From Psychroserpens sp041224425 (GTDB lineage: Bacteria > Bacteroidota > Bacteroidia > Flavobacteriales > Flavobacteriaceae), in the NCBI RefSeq assembly GCF_041224425.1, contig NZ_JBGFGL010000075.1, positions 124,001 through 188,000 on the forward strand: a stretch of DNA of 64,000 nt, read 5' to 3'. The position numbers and the translations under genes are program-made. Positions within the stretch are counted from its first letter, which is position 1. The number at the start of each line of letters is the position of its first letter. Shown one piece after another: positions 1-7,915 of this stretch. The notes below the pieces were generated by a model. The model made no database searches, was not told the origin of the DNA, and saw only the letters and a program-made list of their open reading frames with translations.

Positions 1-372
1 ATTGATGTTCCCTTGGTCGTCTATCAATTGTGTAGTGTCTAAAATGTCATCAACACCAAAACGAATCAGTGACACAGCAATGGCACTTCGATCGTCTAGC
101 GGTTTTGCAAAGGCGATGTAATTGTAGTTGGCAATATTGGCAAAGTAGCTCGAGTGTAAGGCAGCAAGTTGGTTGTCCTCCAAATGCACTAACCCAGCAG
201 GATTCCAGTAACCAGAGTTTACATCAGCAGTATGGGAAACCACAGCATTGCTCATTCCAAGAGCCGCAGCGTCAACACCAATATTTAAAAACTCATTAGA
301 GTATTTTCGGGTGGTTTGCGCAGAAGCTATCAGTGTTACCAATGATAGAATAAGGAATGCGTAATTCTTCAA
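1..372 (-). CDS. PorV/PorQ-family outer-membrane protein, 3' end beyond the window
   Basis: The reverse strand encodes about 124 residues of a protein running off the left edge. It opens with a hydrophobic signal peptide ending in ASAQ, followed by a segment with GVDAAALGMSNAVVSH and NSGYWNPAGL. That pattern (a short N-terminal strand, then NPAG) is typical of the PorV/PorQ beta-barrel family linked to type IX secretion in Bacteroidota. A PorV-like shuttle or outer-membrane role is family inference. The frame contains no ATG. The most likely start is TTG at 372, giving KNYAFLIL after the initiator, or TTG at 378; a stop lies upstream at 385-387. Being partial, it could be another NPAG-containing barrel protein. 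Confidence 0.7.
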   Translation of the reverse strand, partial: MKNYAFLILSLVTLIASAQTTRKYSNEFLNIGVDAAALGMSNAVVSHTADVNSGYWNPAGLVHLEDNQLAALHSSYFANIANYNYIAFAKPLDDRSAIAVSLIRFGVDDILDTTQLIDDQGNIN

Positions 373-387
373 TAGCAAAATTTTTTA

Positions 388-395
388 CAAAGATG
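388..395 (-). promoter_or_regulatory. Possible -7 box of the PorV-like gene
   Basis: The minus strand reads CATCTTTG, one mismatch from the Bacteroidota -7 consensus TAnnTTTG. Transcription would begin only a few bases before the TTG codons at 378 and 372, so the message would be almost leaderless. Confidence 0.3.
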
Positions 396-472
396 CATAA
401 TATTTTCAATCTATTAAACTATAAAATAAAACAGATATTGCCTTTGTTTTGTTTAAGTCGTAAATAGTTTGC

Positions 473-480
473 TATTTTTA
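473..480 (+). promoter_or_regulatory. Possible -7 box of pssA
   Basis: TATTTTTA matches TAnnTTTG except for the last base and lies 15 bp before the ATG at 496. Confidence 0.35.
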
Positions 481-495
481 CATAAATCTTAATAC

Positions 496-1248
496 ATGCC
501 ATTAAAACGGTACATTCCTAATTTCATTACGCTTCTTAATTTATTCTGTGGAAGCATTGCTGTGCTCTTTGCAGTCAACAATAATTTTGTAGGTGCTGCA
601 ACCTTTGTTTTTTTAGGTGTTTTCTTTGATTTTTTTGACGGTTTTGCCGCTCGAAAACTCAATGTTCAAAGTGAGTTGGGTGTGCAATTGGATTCTTTGG
701 CAGATTTGGTCACTAGCGGATTGGTTCCTGGAATAGTGATGTTTAAATTGATTGCGATGAGCTTGGAAGTTCCACAGTTTGAGCAAGGAGAACATTGGAG
801 TGTTTTGATGAATTGGCAAGGACTGCAAATTGCGCCTTTATCTTTAATAGGCTTATGTATCACTTTGGCATCAGCATATCGTTTGGCTAAATTCAATATA
901 GATGATGAACAACAAACCTATTTTAAAGGTTTGCCAACACCTGCCAACGCGTTATTGATTTTGTCATTGCCTTTAATTGTAGAATTTCAAAATAATATGG
1001 CTTTCAATGCCTTGATTTTCAATCCGTGGATCTTGATTGGAATCACTCTCTTAAGCTGTTATTTATTGAATTCAAAAATAAAATTGTTGGCCTTGAAGTT
1101 CAAGAATTTCAATTTTTCTGAAAATAAATTTAGGTATGCCTTAATTGCTTTAAGCATCGTCTTTATAATCGTATTTCATTTTATCGCCATACCACTCATC
1201 ATTCTTGTTTATATATTACTGTCTTTAATTAACAACACTACGAACTAA
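496..1248 (+). CDS. pssA: CDP-diacylglycerol--serine O-phosphatidyltransferase
   Basis: This membrane enzyme joins serine to CDP-diacylglycerol to make phosphatidylserine, the precursor of phosphatidylethanolamine. The full CDP-alcohol phosphotransferase signature is visible: D45, D48-G49, A52-R53, G62, D66 and D70, in the spacing DxxDGxxAR...GxxxDxxxD. At 250 residues with about six to eight hydrophobic segments it has the usual length for Bacteroidota PssA. The N-terminal PNFITLLNLFCG is typical of PssA rather than PgsA. The ATG at 496 follows a short AT-rich leader with no Shine-Dalgarno sequence. The TerC-family gene begins 9 bp downstream on the same strand, so the two are probably co-transcribed. 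Confidence 0.92.
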   Translation: MPLKRYIPNFITLLNLFCGSIAVLFAVNNNFVGAATFVFLGVFFDFFDGFAARKLNVQSELGVQLDSLADLVTSGLVPGIVMFKLIAMSLEVPQFEQGEHWSVLMNWQGLQIAPLSLIGLCITLASAYRLAKFNIDDEQQTYFKGLPTPANALLILSLPLIVEFQNNMAFNALIFNPWILIGITLLSCYLLNSKIKLLALKFKNFNFSENKFRYALIALSIVFIIVFHFIAIPLIILVYILLSLINNTTN

Positions 1249-1257
1249 ATTATCGCT

Positions 1258-2085
1258 ATGTTAGAAGTTATTTTTACCTTATTAATGCTCGTGCTACTAC
1301 AAGCTGTATTGGGCTTTGACAATTTATTGTACATTTCTTTGGAATCTAAAAAAGCTCCTGAAACAGATCAAAAACGGGTAAGAAAAGTTGGGATTCTTAT
1401 AGCTATTGTTTTAAGGATTGTTCTCCTTTTTGTCTTAGTGTCGGTTATTGATTACTTTCAAGAACCCTTTTCTTTTTTGACAGGAACAATTGAGAACGTT
1501 CTTGATTTTGCTTTCAACGGTCACAGTATAATTGTGTTGGCTGGAGGCGCATTTATAATTTACACAGCATTGAAGGAAATTTGGCACATGATAGCAAAGC
1601 ATGATTTGAGTGAAGATATTGATGCCAACGGAAATGGGAAAAAGTCTTCAAATGCAGTAATCGTAAGCATTGTTTTAATGAACTTGGTCTTTTCCTTTGA
1701 TTCTATTCTTGCAGCAATTGGTTTAACAAATGAAATTGAAAATTCAACAACAGCCTTTATTGTTATGGCAATAGCTATTGTATTGAGTGGTATATTAATG
1801 CTCGTTCTTGCTGATCGAATTTCAGTGTTTTTAGCTAAAAACAGAATGTATGAGGTGTTAGGATTGTTTATCCTTTTTATAGTTGGTATTATGTTGGTTA
1901 CTGAAGGAGGTCATTTAGCACACTTGAAAATCTTTGGAAATGAAATTGTACCAATGAGTAAAACCACGTTTTATTTTGTCATCGCAATACTAGTGGTTAC
2001 AGATATTGTCCAAAGTCGATACCAAAAGAAATTGCTTGCTGAAAAAGCTCAAAATATGGCTGACAAAGGAAATGTAAAAGAATAA
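1258..2085 (+). CDS. TerC/Alx-family integral membrane protein
   Basis: A 275-residue polytopic membrane protein with the TerC-family hallmark acidic residues inside helices: GFDN at 19-22 and a later FSFDSILAAIGL, where aspartates lie in membrane segments. Family members are implicated in metal efflux or metal loading of exported enzymes; E. coli Alx and MntS-linked TerC proteins concern manganese. The substrate here cannot be read from sequence. Between the N-terminal helices and the second acidic helix is a charged cytoplasmic stretch. It follows pssA by 9 bp. Its stop codon abuts the stop codon of lptB on the other strand with no spacer, so there is no room for a dedicated terminator. Confidence 0.88.
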   Translation: MLEVIFTLLMLVLLQAVLGFDNLLYISLESKKAPETDQKRVRKVGILIAIVLRIVLLFVLVSVIDYFQEPFSFLTGTIENVLDFAFNGHSIIVLAGGAFIIYTALKEIWHMIAKHDLSEDIDANGNGKKSSNAVIVSIVLMNLVFSFDSILAAIGLTNEIENSTTAFIVMAIAIVLSGILMLVLADRISVFLAKNRMYEVLGLFILFIVGIMLVTEGGHLAHLKIFGNEIVPMSKTTFYFVIAILVVTDIVQSRYQKKLLAEKAQNMADKGNVKE

Positions 2086-2829
2086 TTAAAAGTGTAGTTT
2101 CTTTTTACGTAACTCAAAATTCTGACCTAAATACACTTTGCGTACCATCTCGTCACTGGCAAGCTCTTCAGGTTTACCAGCTTTGAGTATGCTGCCTTCA
2201 AACATTAAGTAAGTTCTGTCGGTTATTGCTAAGGTTTCTTGTACGTTGTGATCAGTGATTAGAATGCCGATATTTTTCTTGGTGAGTTTGGCAATGATAC
2301 GTTGAATGTCTTCAACAGCAACTGGGTCAACTCCAGCAAATGGTTCATCAAGAAGAATGAAGTCAGGATCGGTTGCCAAAGCTCTTGCTATTTCAGTTCT
2401 TCGACGCTCACCTCCTGAGAGTAAATCACCTCTATTGGTTCTGATGTGTCCCAAACCAAACTCCTCAATAAGAGATTCCATTTTATCGTGTTGCTCTTTC
2501 TTGCTTAGCTTAGTCATTTGCAAGACACTCAAAATATTGTCTTCGATACTAAGCTTCCTAAATACTGAAGCTTCTTGAGCCAAGTAGCCAATTCCATTTT
2601 GGGCACGTTTATACATTGGGAAGGCTGTGATTTCAGTGCTGTCGAGGTAGATATTACCACCATTAGGTTTAATAATGCCAACAATCATGTAGAAGGACGT
2701 TGTTTTTCCAGCACCATTTGGTCCCAATAAACCAACAATTTCACCTTGCTTCACTTCCAAAGACACATCCTTTACAACTTTTCTTCCGCTGTAGGACTTC
2801 ATTAAATTATCGGCTCTAAGTACTTTCAT
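2086..2829 (-). CDS. lptB: LPS export ABC transporter ATP-binding protein
   Basis: This is the ATPase of the LptBFG complex, which extracts lipopolysaccharide from the inner membrane. Visible motifs are Walker A GPNGAGKT at about 36-43, Q-loop LAQEASVF, signature LSGGERRR and Walker B FILLDEPFAGVDP, then the switch histidine in ITDHNV. Full length at 247 residues. FAGVDP after Walker B and LSGGERRR are typical of LptB and separate it from generic ABC ATPases. It is the last gene of the run kdsD-tatC-AhpD-like-lptB, 61 bp after the AhpD-like gene. Proximity to kdsD (Kdo precursor synthesis) fits a shared role in LPS production. Confidence 0.95.
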   Translation of the reverse strand: MKVLRADNLMKSYSGRKVVKDVSLEVKQGEIVGLLGPNGAGKTTSFYMIVGIIKPNGGNIYLDSTEITAFPMYKRAQNGIGYLAQEASVFRKLSIEDNILSVLQMTKLSKKEQHDKMESLIEEFGLGHIRTNRGDLLSGGERRRTEIARALATDPDFILLDEPFAGVDPVAVEDIQRIIAKLTKKNIGILITDHNVQETLAITDRTYLMFEGSILKAGKPEELASDEMVRKVYLGQNFELRKKKLHF

Positions 2830-2890
2830 ATCATTGAATAAAAGCTAAAATAGGAAAATCTAAAATTCCTAATAACTCTTTATTAAAAGT

Positions 2891-3238
2891 TTAACGGTCT
2901 TGTTCCAGTGCATCCCAATACTCATAAGCTCTTCTCAAATGAGGAATTACGATAGTGCCACCAACCAAAGTTGCAATACTCATGGCTTCTACAACTTCTT
3001 CCTTGCTCAACCCTTCATTGTAACTAGATTCTAAATGGTATTTCACGCAGTCATCACAACGCAAAACCATAGATGCTACCAAACCTAAGAGTTCTTTGGT
3101 TTTCTTATCCAGAGCTCCTTCAGCAAAGGCATTTGTGTCAAGGTTGAAAATACGCTTGATAATTTTATTGTTGTCAGCCATAATGGCATCGTTCATTTTA
3201 GAACGGTATGAGTTAAATTCAGAAATAATATCAGACAT
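2891..3238 (-). CDS. Carboxymuconolactone decarboxylase/AhpD-like protein
   Basis: A 115-residue all-helical protein with the AhpD-type redox motif CDDCVKYH (CxxC followed three residues later by H). It belongs to the carboxymuconolactone decarboxylase superfamily. AhpD-like members are small peroxide- or thiol-linked oxidoreductases; the physiological partner cannot be told here. VASMVLRCDDCVKYHLESS and the later EVVEAMSIATLVGG match the conserved helices. The gene lies 12 bp after tatC and 61 bp before lptB on the same strand, so it is probably co-transcribed with envelope genes. True decarboxylase activity is unlikely because the CxxC pair is present. Confidence 0.85.
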   Translation of the reverse strand: MSDIISEFNSYRSKMNDAIMADNNKIIKRIFNLDTNAFAEGALDKKTKELLGLVASMVLRCDDCVKYHLESSYNEGLSKEEVVEAMSIATLVGGTIVIPHLRRAYEYWDALEQDR

Positions 3239-3250
3239 TGAAAAGGTATT

Positions 3251-4081
3251 TTAAGCACTTGCTCTTTTTTGTTTTCGAGCTTGATTTTTAACAACGATTT
3301 TTGAAATATAAATACTGATTTGATATAAGATTAAAATAGGTATCGCTACAATAATTTGGCTGGCAATGTCAGGAGGTGTAATGATTGCTGAAAGCGTCAA
3401 GACGATGACCAAGGCAAATTTTCTGTACTTTTTCAGAACCTGAGGTGTTACCAAACCAATTTTTGTAAAAAAATATATGATGATTGGAAGCTCAAATACC
3501 AATCCAGACGCCAAGCACGACGATCTTACCATGGCAATATAGGAACTGATGTCAAATTCATTTGATATTTCCGGACTGATACTGTAATTGGCTAAAAAGT
3601 TTATAGAAAGCGGAGTTACGATGTAATAGCCAAACAAGACACCTAGAAAAAACAAAAAGGAAGTCGTGAAAATAAAACCCTTTGAATACTTGCGTTCACT
3701 CGCATGCAAACCAGGACTTATAAAACTCCATAATTGATATATCACATACGGAAAAGCCAAAACCAATCCTGCGTAAATAGAGGTCCATATATCAGCAGAA
3801 AATTGTCCTGCAACGGTTCTACTTTGGATTTTAAACGGAAACTCAGTAGCGCAAAAAGTGGTATCATTAATCCCAATAAACTGAGACGCTTTACATAACC
3901 ATTTATAGGTTGGAAAATCCATGCGTTTAGGCGCAAATACGATATGTTCAAAAACGAATCCGCTAAAAATAAATGCAATGGTAGCACATATTAAAATGCC
4001 TAAGGTCACTCGTATCAAATGCCATCTTAAATCCTCAAGATGATCAAGGAATGACATTTCATTTGGGTTTGATTTTGCCAT
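3251..4081 (-). CDS. tatC: Twin-arginine translocase subunit TatC
   Basis: TatC is the membrane receptor of the Tat pathway, which moves folded proteins across the inner membrane. The N-terminus MSFLDHLEDLRWHLIR carries the conserved cytoplasmic motif and conserved glutamate. Further on, a proline-containing LWSFISPGLHASERKY loop and FELPIIIYFF also match TatC. About six hydrophobic segments are present in 276 residues. Flavobacterial TatC often carries a longer first periplasmic loop, and the cysteine-containing stretch at about 45-70 fits that. Its ATG shares one base with the stop of kdsD (TAATG), indicating translational coupling. No tatA/B homologue is in the window. Confidence 0.95.
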   Translation of the reverse strand: MAKSNPNEMSFLDHLEDLRWHLIRVTLGILICATIAFIFSGFVFEHIVFAPKRMDFPTYKWLCKASQFIGINDTTFCATEFPFKIQSRTVAGQFSADIWTSIYAGLVLAFPYVIYQLWSFISPGLHASERKYSKGFIFTTSFLFFLGVLFGYYIVTPLSINFLANYSISPEISNEFDISSYIAMVRSSCLASGLVFELPIIIYFFTKIGLVTPQVLKKYRKFALVIVLTLSAIITPPDIASQIIVAIPILILYQISIYISKIVVKNQARKQKRASA

Positions 4082-5046
4082 TATAGGATGCCTTCTTTAA
4101 TTAAATCGTGAATATGGATAACTCCAGCATAAGCGCCATCTTTTTCAACTAATAATTGAGAAATACCATGTTCCTCCATCATTTCCATGGCGTCAATAGC
4201 CATAGCATCTTCTTCAATTCGCTTCGGATTTTCACTCATGATATCTTTTGCTGTTAAGTGAATGAAGTCTTCGTTTTTGGTTAACATTCGTCTTAGGTCA
4301 CCATCAGTAATGATCCCAATAATTTTATCGTTATCAACAACCGCAGTAACACCTAACATTTTTTCTGAAATCTCAACAATGACTTTTTTTGCAGAGGTGT
4401 TCAGTTCTACTTTAGGTTTTTCATTTTGGGACGATAAATCATTAACTCTCAAATACAATCGTTTGCCTAAAGCACCTCCTGGATGGTATTTAGCGAAATC
4501 TTTACTTGAAAACCCTCGCTTTTCCAAAAGACAAATAGCTAAAGCATCACCCATTACCAATTGAGCCGTTGTACTTGTGGTTGGTGCCAAGTTATTCGGA
4601 CAAGCTTCTTGTTCAACATACGTGTTTAACACAAAATCACATTGTTGCGCCAAGTAGGATTTGTTGTTGCCAGTAATGGCAATCATTTTGTTGTTGGCAT
4701 TTTTGATTAAAGGAACCAATACTTTTATTTCTGGAGTATTGCCACTTTTGGAAATACAGATGACCACATCATCTTCCAAAATCAATCCTAAATCACCGTG
4801 AATAGCATCAGCAGCATGCATAAATACAGCAGGTGTTCCTGTGGAATTGAGAGTGGCGACAATTTTATTGGCAATAATGGCGCTTTTTCCAATACCTGTT
4901 ATAACAACCCTACCTTTGGAATTGTAGATCAATTGTACTGTATTGGCAAAATCTTCAGTTAAGAGATGACTTAAATTGGCAATGGCATCTCGTTCTAAAT
5001 CTATAGTTTTCTTAGCAAGATCTATAATAGATTGCGTACTGTTCAA
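4081..5046 (-). CDS. kdsD: KpsF/GutQ-type arabinose-5-phosphate isomerase (SIS + CBS)
   Basis: This enzyme interconverts ribulose-5-phosphate and arabinose-5-phosphate, the first step of Kdo synthesis for lipopolysaccharide. The N-terminal SIS domain (about 30-170) shows GRVVITGIGKSAIIANK, HGDLGLI and SKSGNTPE. The C-terminal half contains two CBS repeats (about 205-321), including VVDNDKIIGIITDGDLRR and a final YAGVIHIHDLIKEGIL. At 321 residues it is standard length for KdsD/KpsF. It is the first gene of a four-gene minus-strand run ending in lptB, which supports an LPS role over a gut-sugar role. Its promoter region overlaps that of the divergent recQ. Confidence 0.92.
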   Translation of the reverse strand: MNSTQSIIDLAKKTIDLERDAIANLSHLLTEDFANTVQLIYNSKGRVVITGIGKSAIIANKIVATLNSTGTPAVFMHAADAIHGDLGLILEDDVVICISKSGNTPEIKVLVPLIKNANNKMIAITGNNKSYLAQQCDFVLNTYVEQEACPNNLAPTTSTTAQLVMGDALAICLLEKRGFSSKDFAKYHPGGALGKRLYLRVNDLSSQNEKPKVELNTSAKKVIVEISEKMLGVTAVVDNDKIIGIITDGDLRRMLTKNEDFIHLTAKDIMSENPKRIEEDAMAIDAMEMMEEHGISQLLVEKDGAYAGVIHIHDLIKEGIL

Positions 5047-5086
5047 AATTATATTTTTTTGAGTTTGATGAGTTTAAAGAAATTGT

Positions 5087-5094
5087 TATCTTTA
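5087..5094 (+). promoter_or_regulatory. Possible -7 box of recQ
   Basis: TATCTTTA differs from TAnnTTTG only in the last base and lies 38 bp upstream of the recQ ATG. It nearly abuts the kdsD box on the opposite strand. Confidence 0.42.
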
Positions 5095-5102
5095 GTCTTA
5101 TG

Positions 5103-5110
5103 CAAATGTA
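5103..5110 (-). promoter_or_regulatory. -7 box of the kdsD-tatC-lptB operon
   Basis: The minus strand reads TACATTTG, a perfect TAnnTTTG match. It would start transcription about 50 bases before the kdsD ATG at 5046. Confidence 0.5.
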
Positions 5111-5132
5111 TCAAAAATACTAATAGGGATTA

Positions 5133-7334
5133 ATGAGTGTTAAAGAAATTGATATACATTCTGCACTAAAACAATACTTCGGTTTTTCAAAATTTAAAGG
5201 ACTTCAAGAAAGCGTTATTAAAAGTGTTGTAGAAGGAGAGGATGTATTTGTTATTATGCCAACTGGTGGTGGTAAATCATTGTGTTATCAGTTGCCAGCA
5301 TTGATTAAGGAAGGTACAGCGATTATTGTTTCTCCCTTAATTGCCTTAATGAAAAATCAAGTTGATGCTATAAAAAGTGTTTCAGATAATGAAGGCGTAG
5401 CACATGTGCTAAACTCTTCACTGAATAAATCTGAAGTCAAACAGGTTAAGGAGGATATCAAAAATGGCATCACCAAATTACTTTATGTAGCGCCAGAATC
5501 CCTTACCAAGGACGAACATGTTGAGTTTTTAAGAACGGTCACCATTTCATTTATGGCTGTTGATGAAGCGCACTGTATTAGTGAATGGGGACATGACTTT
5601 AGACCAGAATACCGTAACCTTAGACATATTATCAAACGCATTGGTGAGAATATTCCAATCATCGGATTGACAGCGACTGCGACTCCAAAGGTACAAGAGG
5701 ATATCCTGAAAAGCTTAGATATCCCAAACGCTAAGACTTACAAGGCTTCTTTTAACAGGCCTAATCTGTATTATGAGGTCAGACCAAAAACTAAAAATGT
5801 CGATGCAGATATCATTCGTTTTATAAAGAAGAACGAAGGAAAGTCAGGAATTGTTTATTGTTTGAGCCGTAAACGTGTTGAAGAATTAGCACAAGTGCTA
5901 CAAGTCAACGGAATTAAAGCAGTTCCCTATCATGCAGGATTAGATCCTAAGTCGCGAGTCAAGCATCAAGATATGTTTTTAATGGAAGATGTCGATGTTG
6001 TTGTTGCAACCATTGCCTTCGGAATGGGAATTGACAAACCAGATGTGCGTTTTGTGATTCATCATGACATGCCTAAAAGCATCGAAAGTTATTACCAAGA
6101 AACTGGTCGTGCTGGTCGTGATGGTGGTGAAGGCCACTGTTTGGCTTTTTATGCTTACAAGGACATTGAAAAGCTTGAGAAATTCATGTCTGGAAAACCT
6201 GTTGCTGAACAGGAAATTGGACATGCCTTGCTTCAGGAGGTAGTAGCATTTGCTGAAAGTTCGGTGTCAAGACGTAAGTTTATCCTTCATTATTTTGGTG
6301 AAGAATTTGATAACGAAACAGGAGAAGGTGGCGACATGGATGATAATGTGCGACATCCAAAAAAACTGCATGAAGCCAAAGACGAGGTTTTGATTCTACT
6401 GAAGACCGTTCAAGATACCAACGAAAAATACAAATCTAAAGATTTGGTCAATGTGATCATTGGGTCCTCAAATGCATTGATCACATCCCATAAAACAGAT
6501 ACGCAGCCGTTTTTCGGTGTTGGAAAGGATAAGGACAAACGCTATTGGATGGCTTTAATCCGTCAAGTATTGGTTGCTGGATATTTAAAAAAGGATATTG
6601 AAACTTATGGAGTACTTAGGTTATCTGCTGAAGGTAAAAAGTATTTAAAATCTCCAATCTCATTTATGATGTCTGAAGACCATGTATATGATGAAGATTC
6701 TGATGACAGCATCATTACAGCTGCTAAAACTAAAGGTGGTGTTGCCGATGAGAAATTGATGGCAATGCTCAAGGATTTGAGAAAACGTAATGCCAAAAAA
6801 CTTGGAGTGCCTCCTTTTGTAATTTTTCAAGACCCTTCTCTTGAGGATATGGCTCTAAAATATCCAATTACTTTAGATGAACTTAGTAATGTTCATGGTG
6901 TTGGAGATGGAAAAGCTAAAAAATATGGTAAAGATTTTGTGGCCTTGATTGAGCGTTATGTCGAAGAGAACGACATCATGCGTCCTGATGATTTTGTAGT
7001 AAAAAGTACAGGTTCCAATTCTGCGATTAAACTCTACATTATTCAAAACGTGGATAGAAAACTACCTTTAGATACGATCGCCTCGTCAAAAGGTATGTCT
7101 ATGCCAGAATTCATTAAGGAAATGGAAGCTATTGTGTTTTCAGGTACAAAATTGAACATCGATTATTGGATTGATGATATTCTAGATGAAGACCAGCAAG
7201 AAGAAATCCATGAGTATTTTATGGAATCGGAAACAGACAAAATATCTGAAGCCGTAGAAGAATTCGATGGTGATTACGAAGATGAAGAGTTGCGTTTATA
7301 TCGTATTAAATTTATGAGTGAAGTCGCCAATTAG
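5133..7334 (+). CDS. recQ: RecQ-family ATP-dependent DNA helicase
   Basis: A 733-residue 3'-5' superfamily 2 DNA helicase for recombination and repair. It shows Walker A MPTGGGKSLCYQLP at about 42-56, DEAH at 144-147 followed by the RecQ aromatic-rich loop (CISEWGHDFRP), the QETGRAGRDG motif VI, a winged-helix region and an HRDC domain at about 575-640. Oddly, the RecQ zinc site is absent. The cysteine before RRKFILHYFGE is serine, and the usual CGNCDxC stretch is an acidic, cysteine-free NETGEGGDMDDN. A C-terminal extension of about 90 acidic residues follows HRDC. Its 3' end overlaps the convergent 156-residue gene by 23 bp. Confidence 0.95.
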   Translation: MSVKEIDIHSALKQYFGFSKFKGLQESVIKSVVEGEDVFVIMPTGGGKSLCYQLPALIKEGTAIIVSPLIALMKNQVDAIKSVSDNEGVAHVLNSSLNKSEVKQVKEDIKNGITKLLYVAPESLTKDEHVEFLRTVTISFMAVDEAHCISEWGHDFRPEYRNLRHIIKRIGENIPIIGLTATATPKVQEDILKSLDIPNAKTYKASFNRPNLYYEVRPKTKNVDADIIRFIKKNEGKSGIVYCLSRKRVEELAQVLQVNGIKAVPYHAGLDPKSRVKHQDMFLMEDVDVVVATIAFGMGIDKPDVRFVIHHDMPKSIESYYQETGRAGRDGGEGHCLAFYAYKDIEKLEKFMSGKPVAEQEIGHALLQEVVAFAESSVSRRKFILHYFGEEFDNETGEGGDMDDNVRHPKKLHEAKDEVLILLKTVQDTNEKYKSKDLVNVIIGSSNALITSHKTDTQPFFGVGKDKDKRYWMALIRQVLVAGYLKKDIETYGVLRLSAEGKKYLKSPISFMMSEDHVYDEDSDDSIITAAKTKGGVADEKLMAMLKDLRKRNAKKLGVPPFVIFQDPSLEDMALKYPITLDELSNVHGVGDGKAKKYGKDFVALIERYVEENDIMRPDDFVVKSTGSNSAIKLYIIQNVDRKLPLDTIASSKGMSMPEFIKEMEAIVFSGTKLNIDYWIDDILDEDQQEEIHEYFMESETDKISEAVEEFDGDYEDEELRLYRIKFMSEVAN

Positions 7335-7782
7335 TCCATTCTTCTTCATCAATTGACTCATATTTTGAGAATACAATATTTTCTTTTTTACAGTTTAAGA
7401 CCATTTGCTCTACTGATGTACGATCTATCTTTGAAGCATCCGCTTCATTGATTTGAAAATCAATTTTTGTAATCCATCGTCCTTTTACGTCTGTATGGTC
7501 AGATTCCAGTTCAAGCATATCAGATTGTAATTTCAAATCTAGTCGTGGACCTTTGATGTCAATCGAAGCGCCTTGCTTCACTTTTATTTTGAAGCTTCCA
7601 ACAACAACTGTTTGAAAAAAATAATAACCGCCAAGTTCATTCAAGCCAGCATACAAAACATTAGATTCTGAAATAGCGAAAGGATTATTTTCAATATCCT
7701 GAATAATGGCTTCAACTGAATCTGTGTTTTCAATCGGTTGGTCTTTAGTCTTACCTAATAAATTTTGAAGGGAGAATTTCAT
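7312..7782 (-). CDS. Conserved-looking hypothetical protein, 156 residues
   Basis: I do not recognise a named domain. The product is soluble, has no signal peptide or membrane segment, and consists of alternating beta strands (YYFFQTVVVGSFKIKVKQG, IDIKGPRLDLKLQSDMLELESD, WITKIDFQIN) suggesting a compact beta-sandwich. The N-terminal MKFSLQNLLGKTKDQP is amphipathic. The last 23 bp overlap the end of recQ on the opposite strand, so the C-terminus WTNWRLHS is coded against the RecQ tail. A consensus -7 box sits just upstream. Good start context, codon use like its neighbours and full-length frame support a real gene. Confidence 0.75.
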   Translation of the reverse strand: MKFSLQNLLGKTKDQPIENTDSVEAIIQDIENNPFAISESNVLYAGLNELGGYYFFQTVVVGSFKIKVKQGASIDIKGPRLDLKLQSDMLELESDHTDVKGRWITKIDFQINEADASKIDRTSVEQMVLNCKKENIVFSKYESIDEEEWTNWRLHS

Positions 7783-7796
7783 GTAATTGATTTCAG

Positions 7797-7804
7797 CAAA
7801 ACTA
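7797..7804 (-). promoter_or_regulatory. -7 box of the 156-residue gene
   Basis: The minus strand reads TAGTTTTG, matching TAnnTTTG, with the ATG at 7782 about 15 bp downstream. Confidence 0.45.
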
Positions 7805-7884
7805 CTGGATTAGCTATCAACAACAAAATTTTGAATAGTGTTATCCTTTTTGATTCTATGCTTTTTACTCCTAGTTAACTTTGT

Positions 7885-7892
7885 TATCTTTG
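7885..7892 (+). promoter_or_regulatory. -7 box of the cyclophilin-FKBP gene
   Basis: TATCTTTG is a perfect TAnnTTTG match, followed after about seven bases by an A/T-rich leader of roughly 17 nt before ATG 7916. Confidence 0.6.
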
Positions 7893-7915
7893 CACCTTAA
7901 TTAAAATTCTACAAT

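Noticed and set aside
4262..4564. 100-codon open frame on the plus strand inside kdsD
   Set aside because: It is antisense to a coding region with SIS and CBS motifs and shows no domain of its own.
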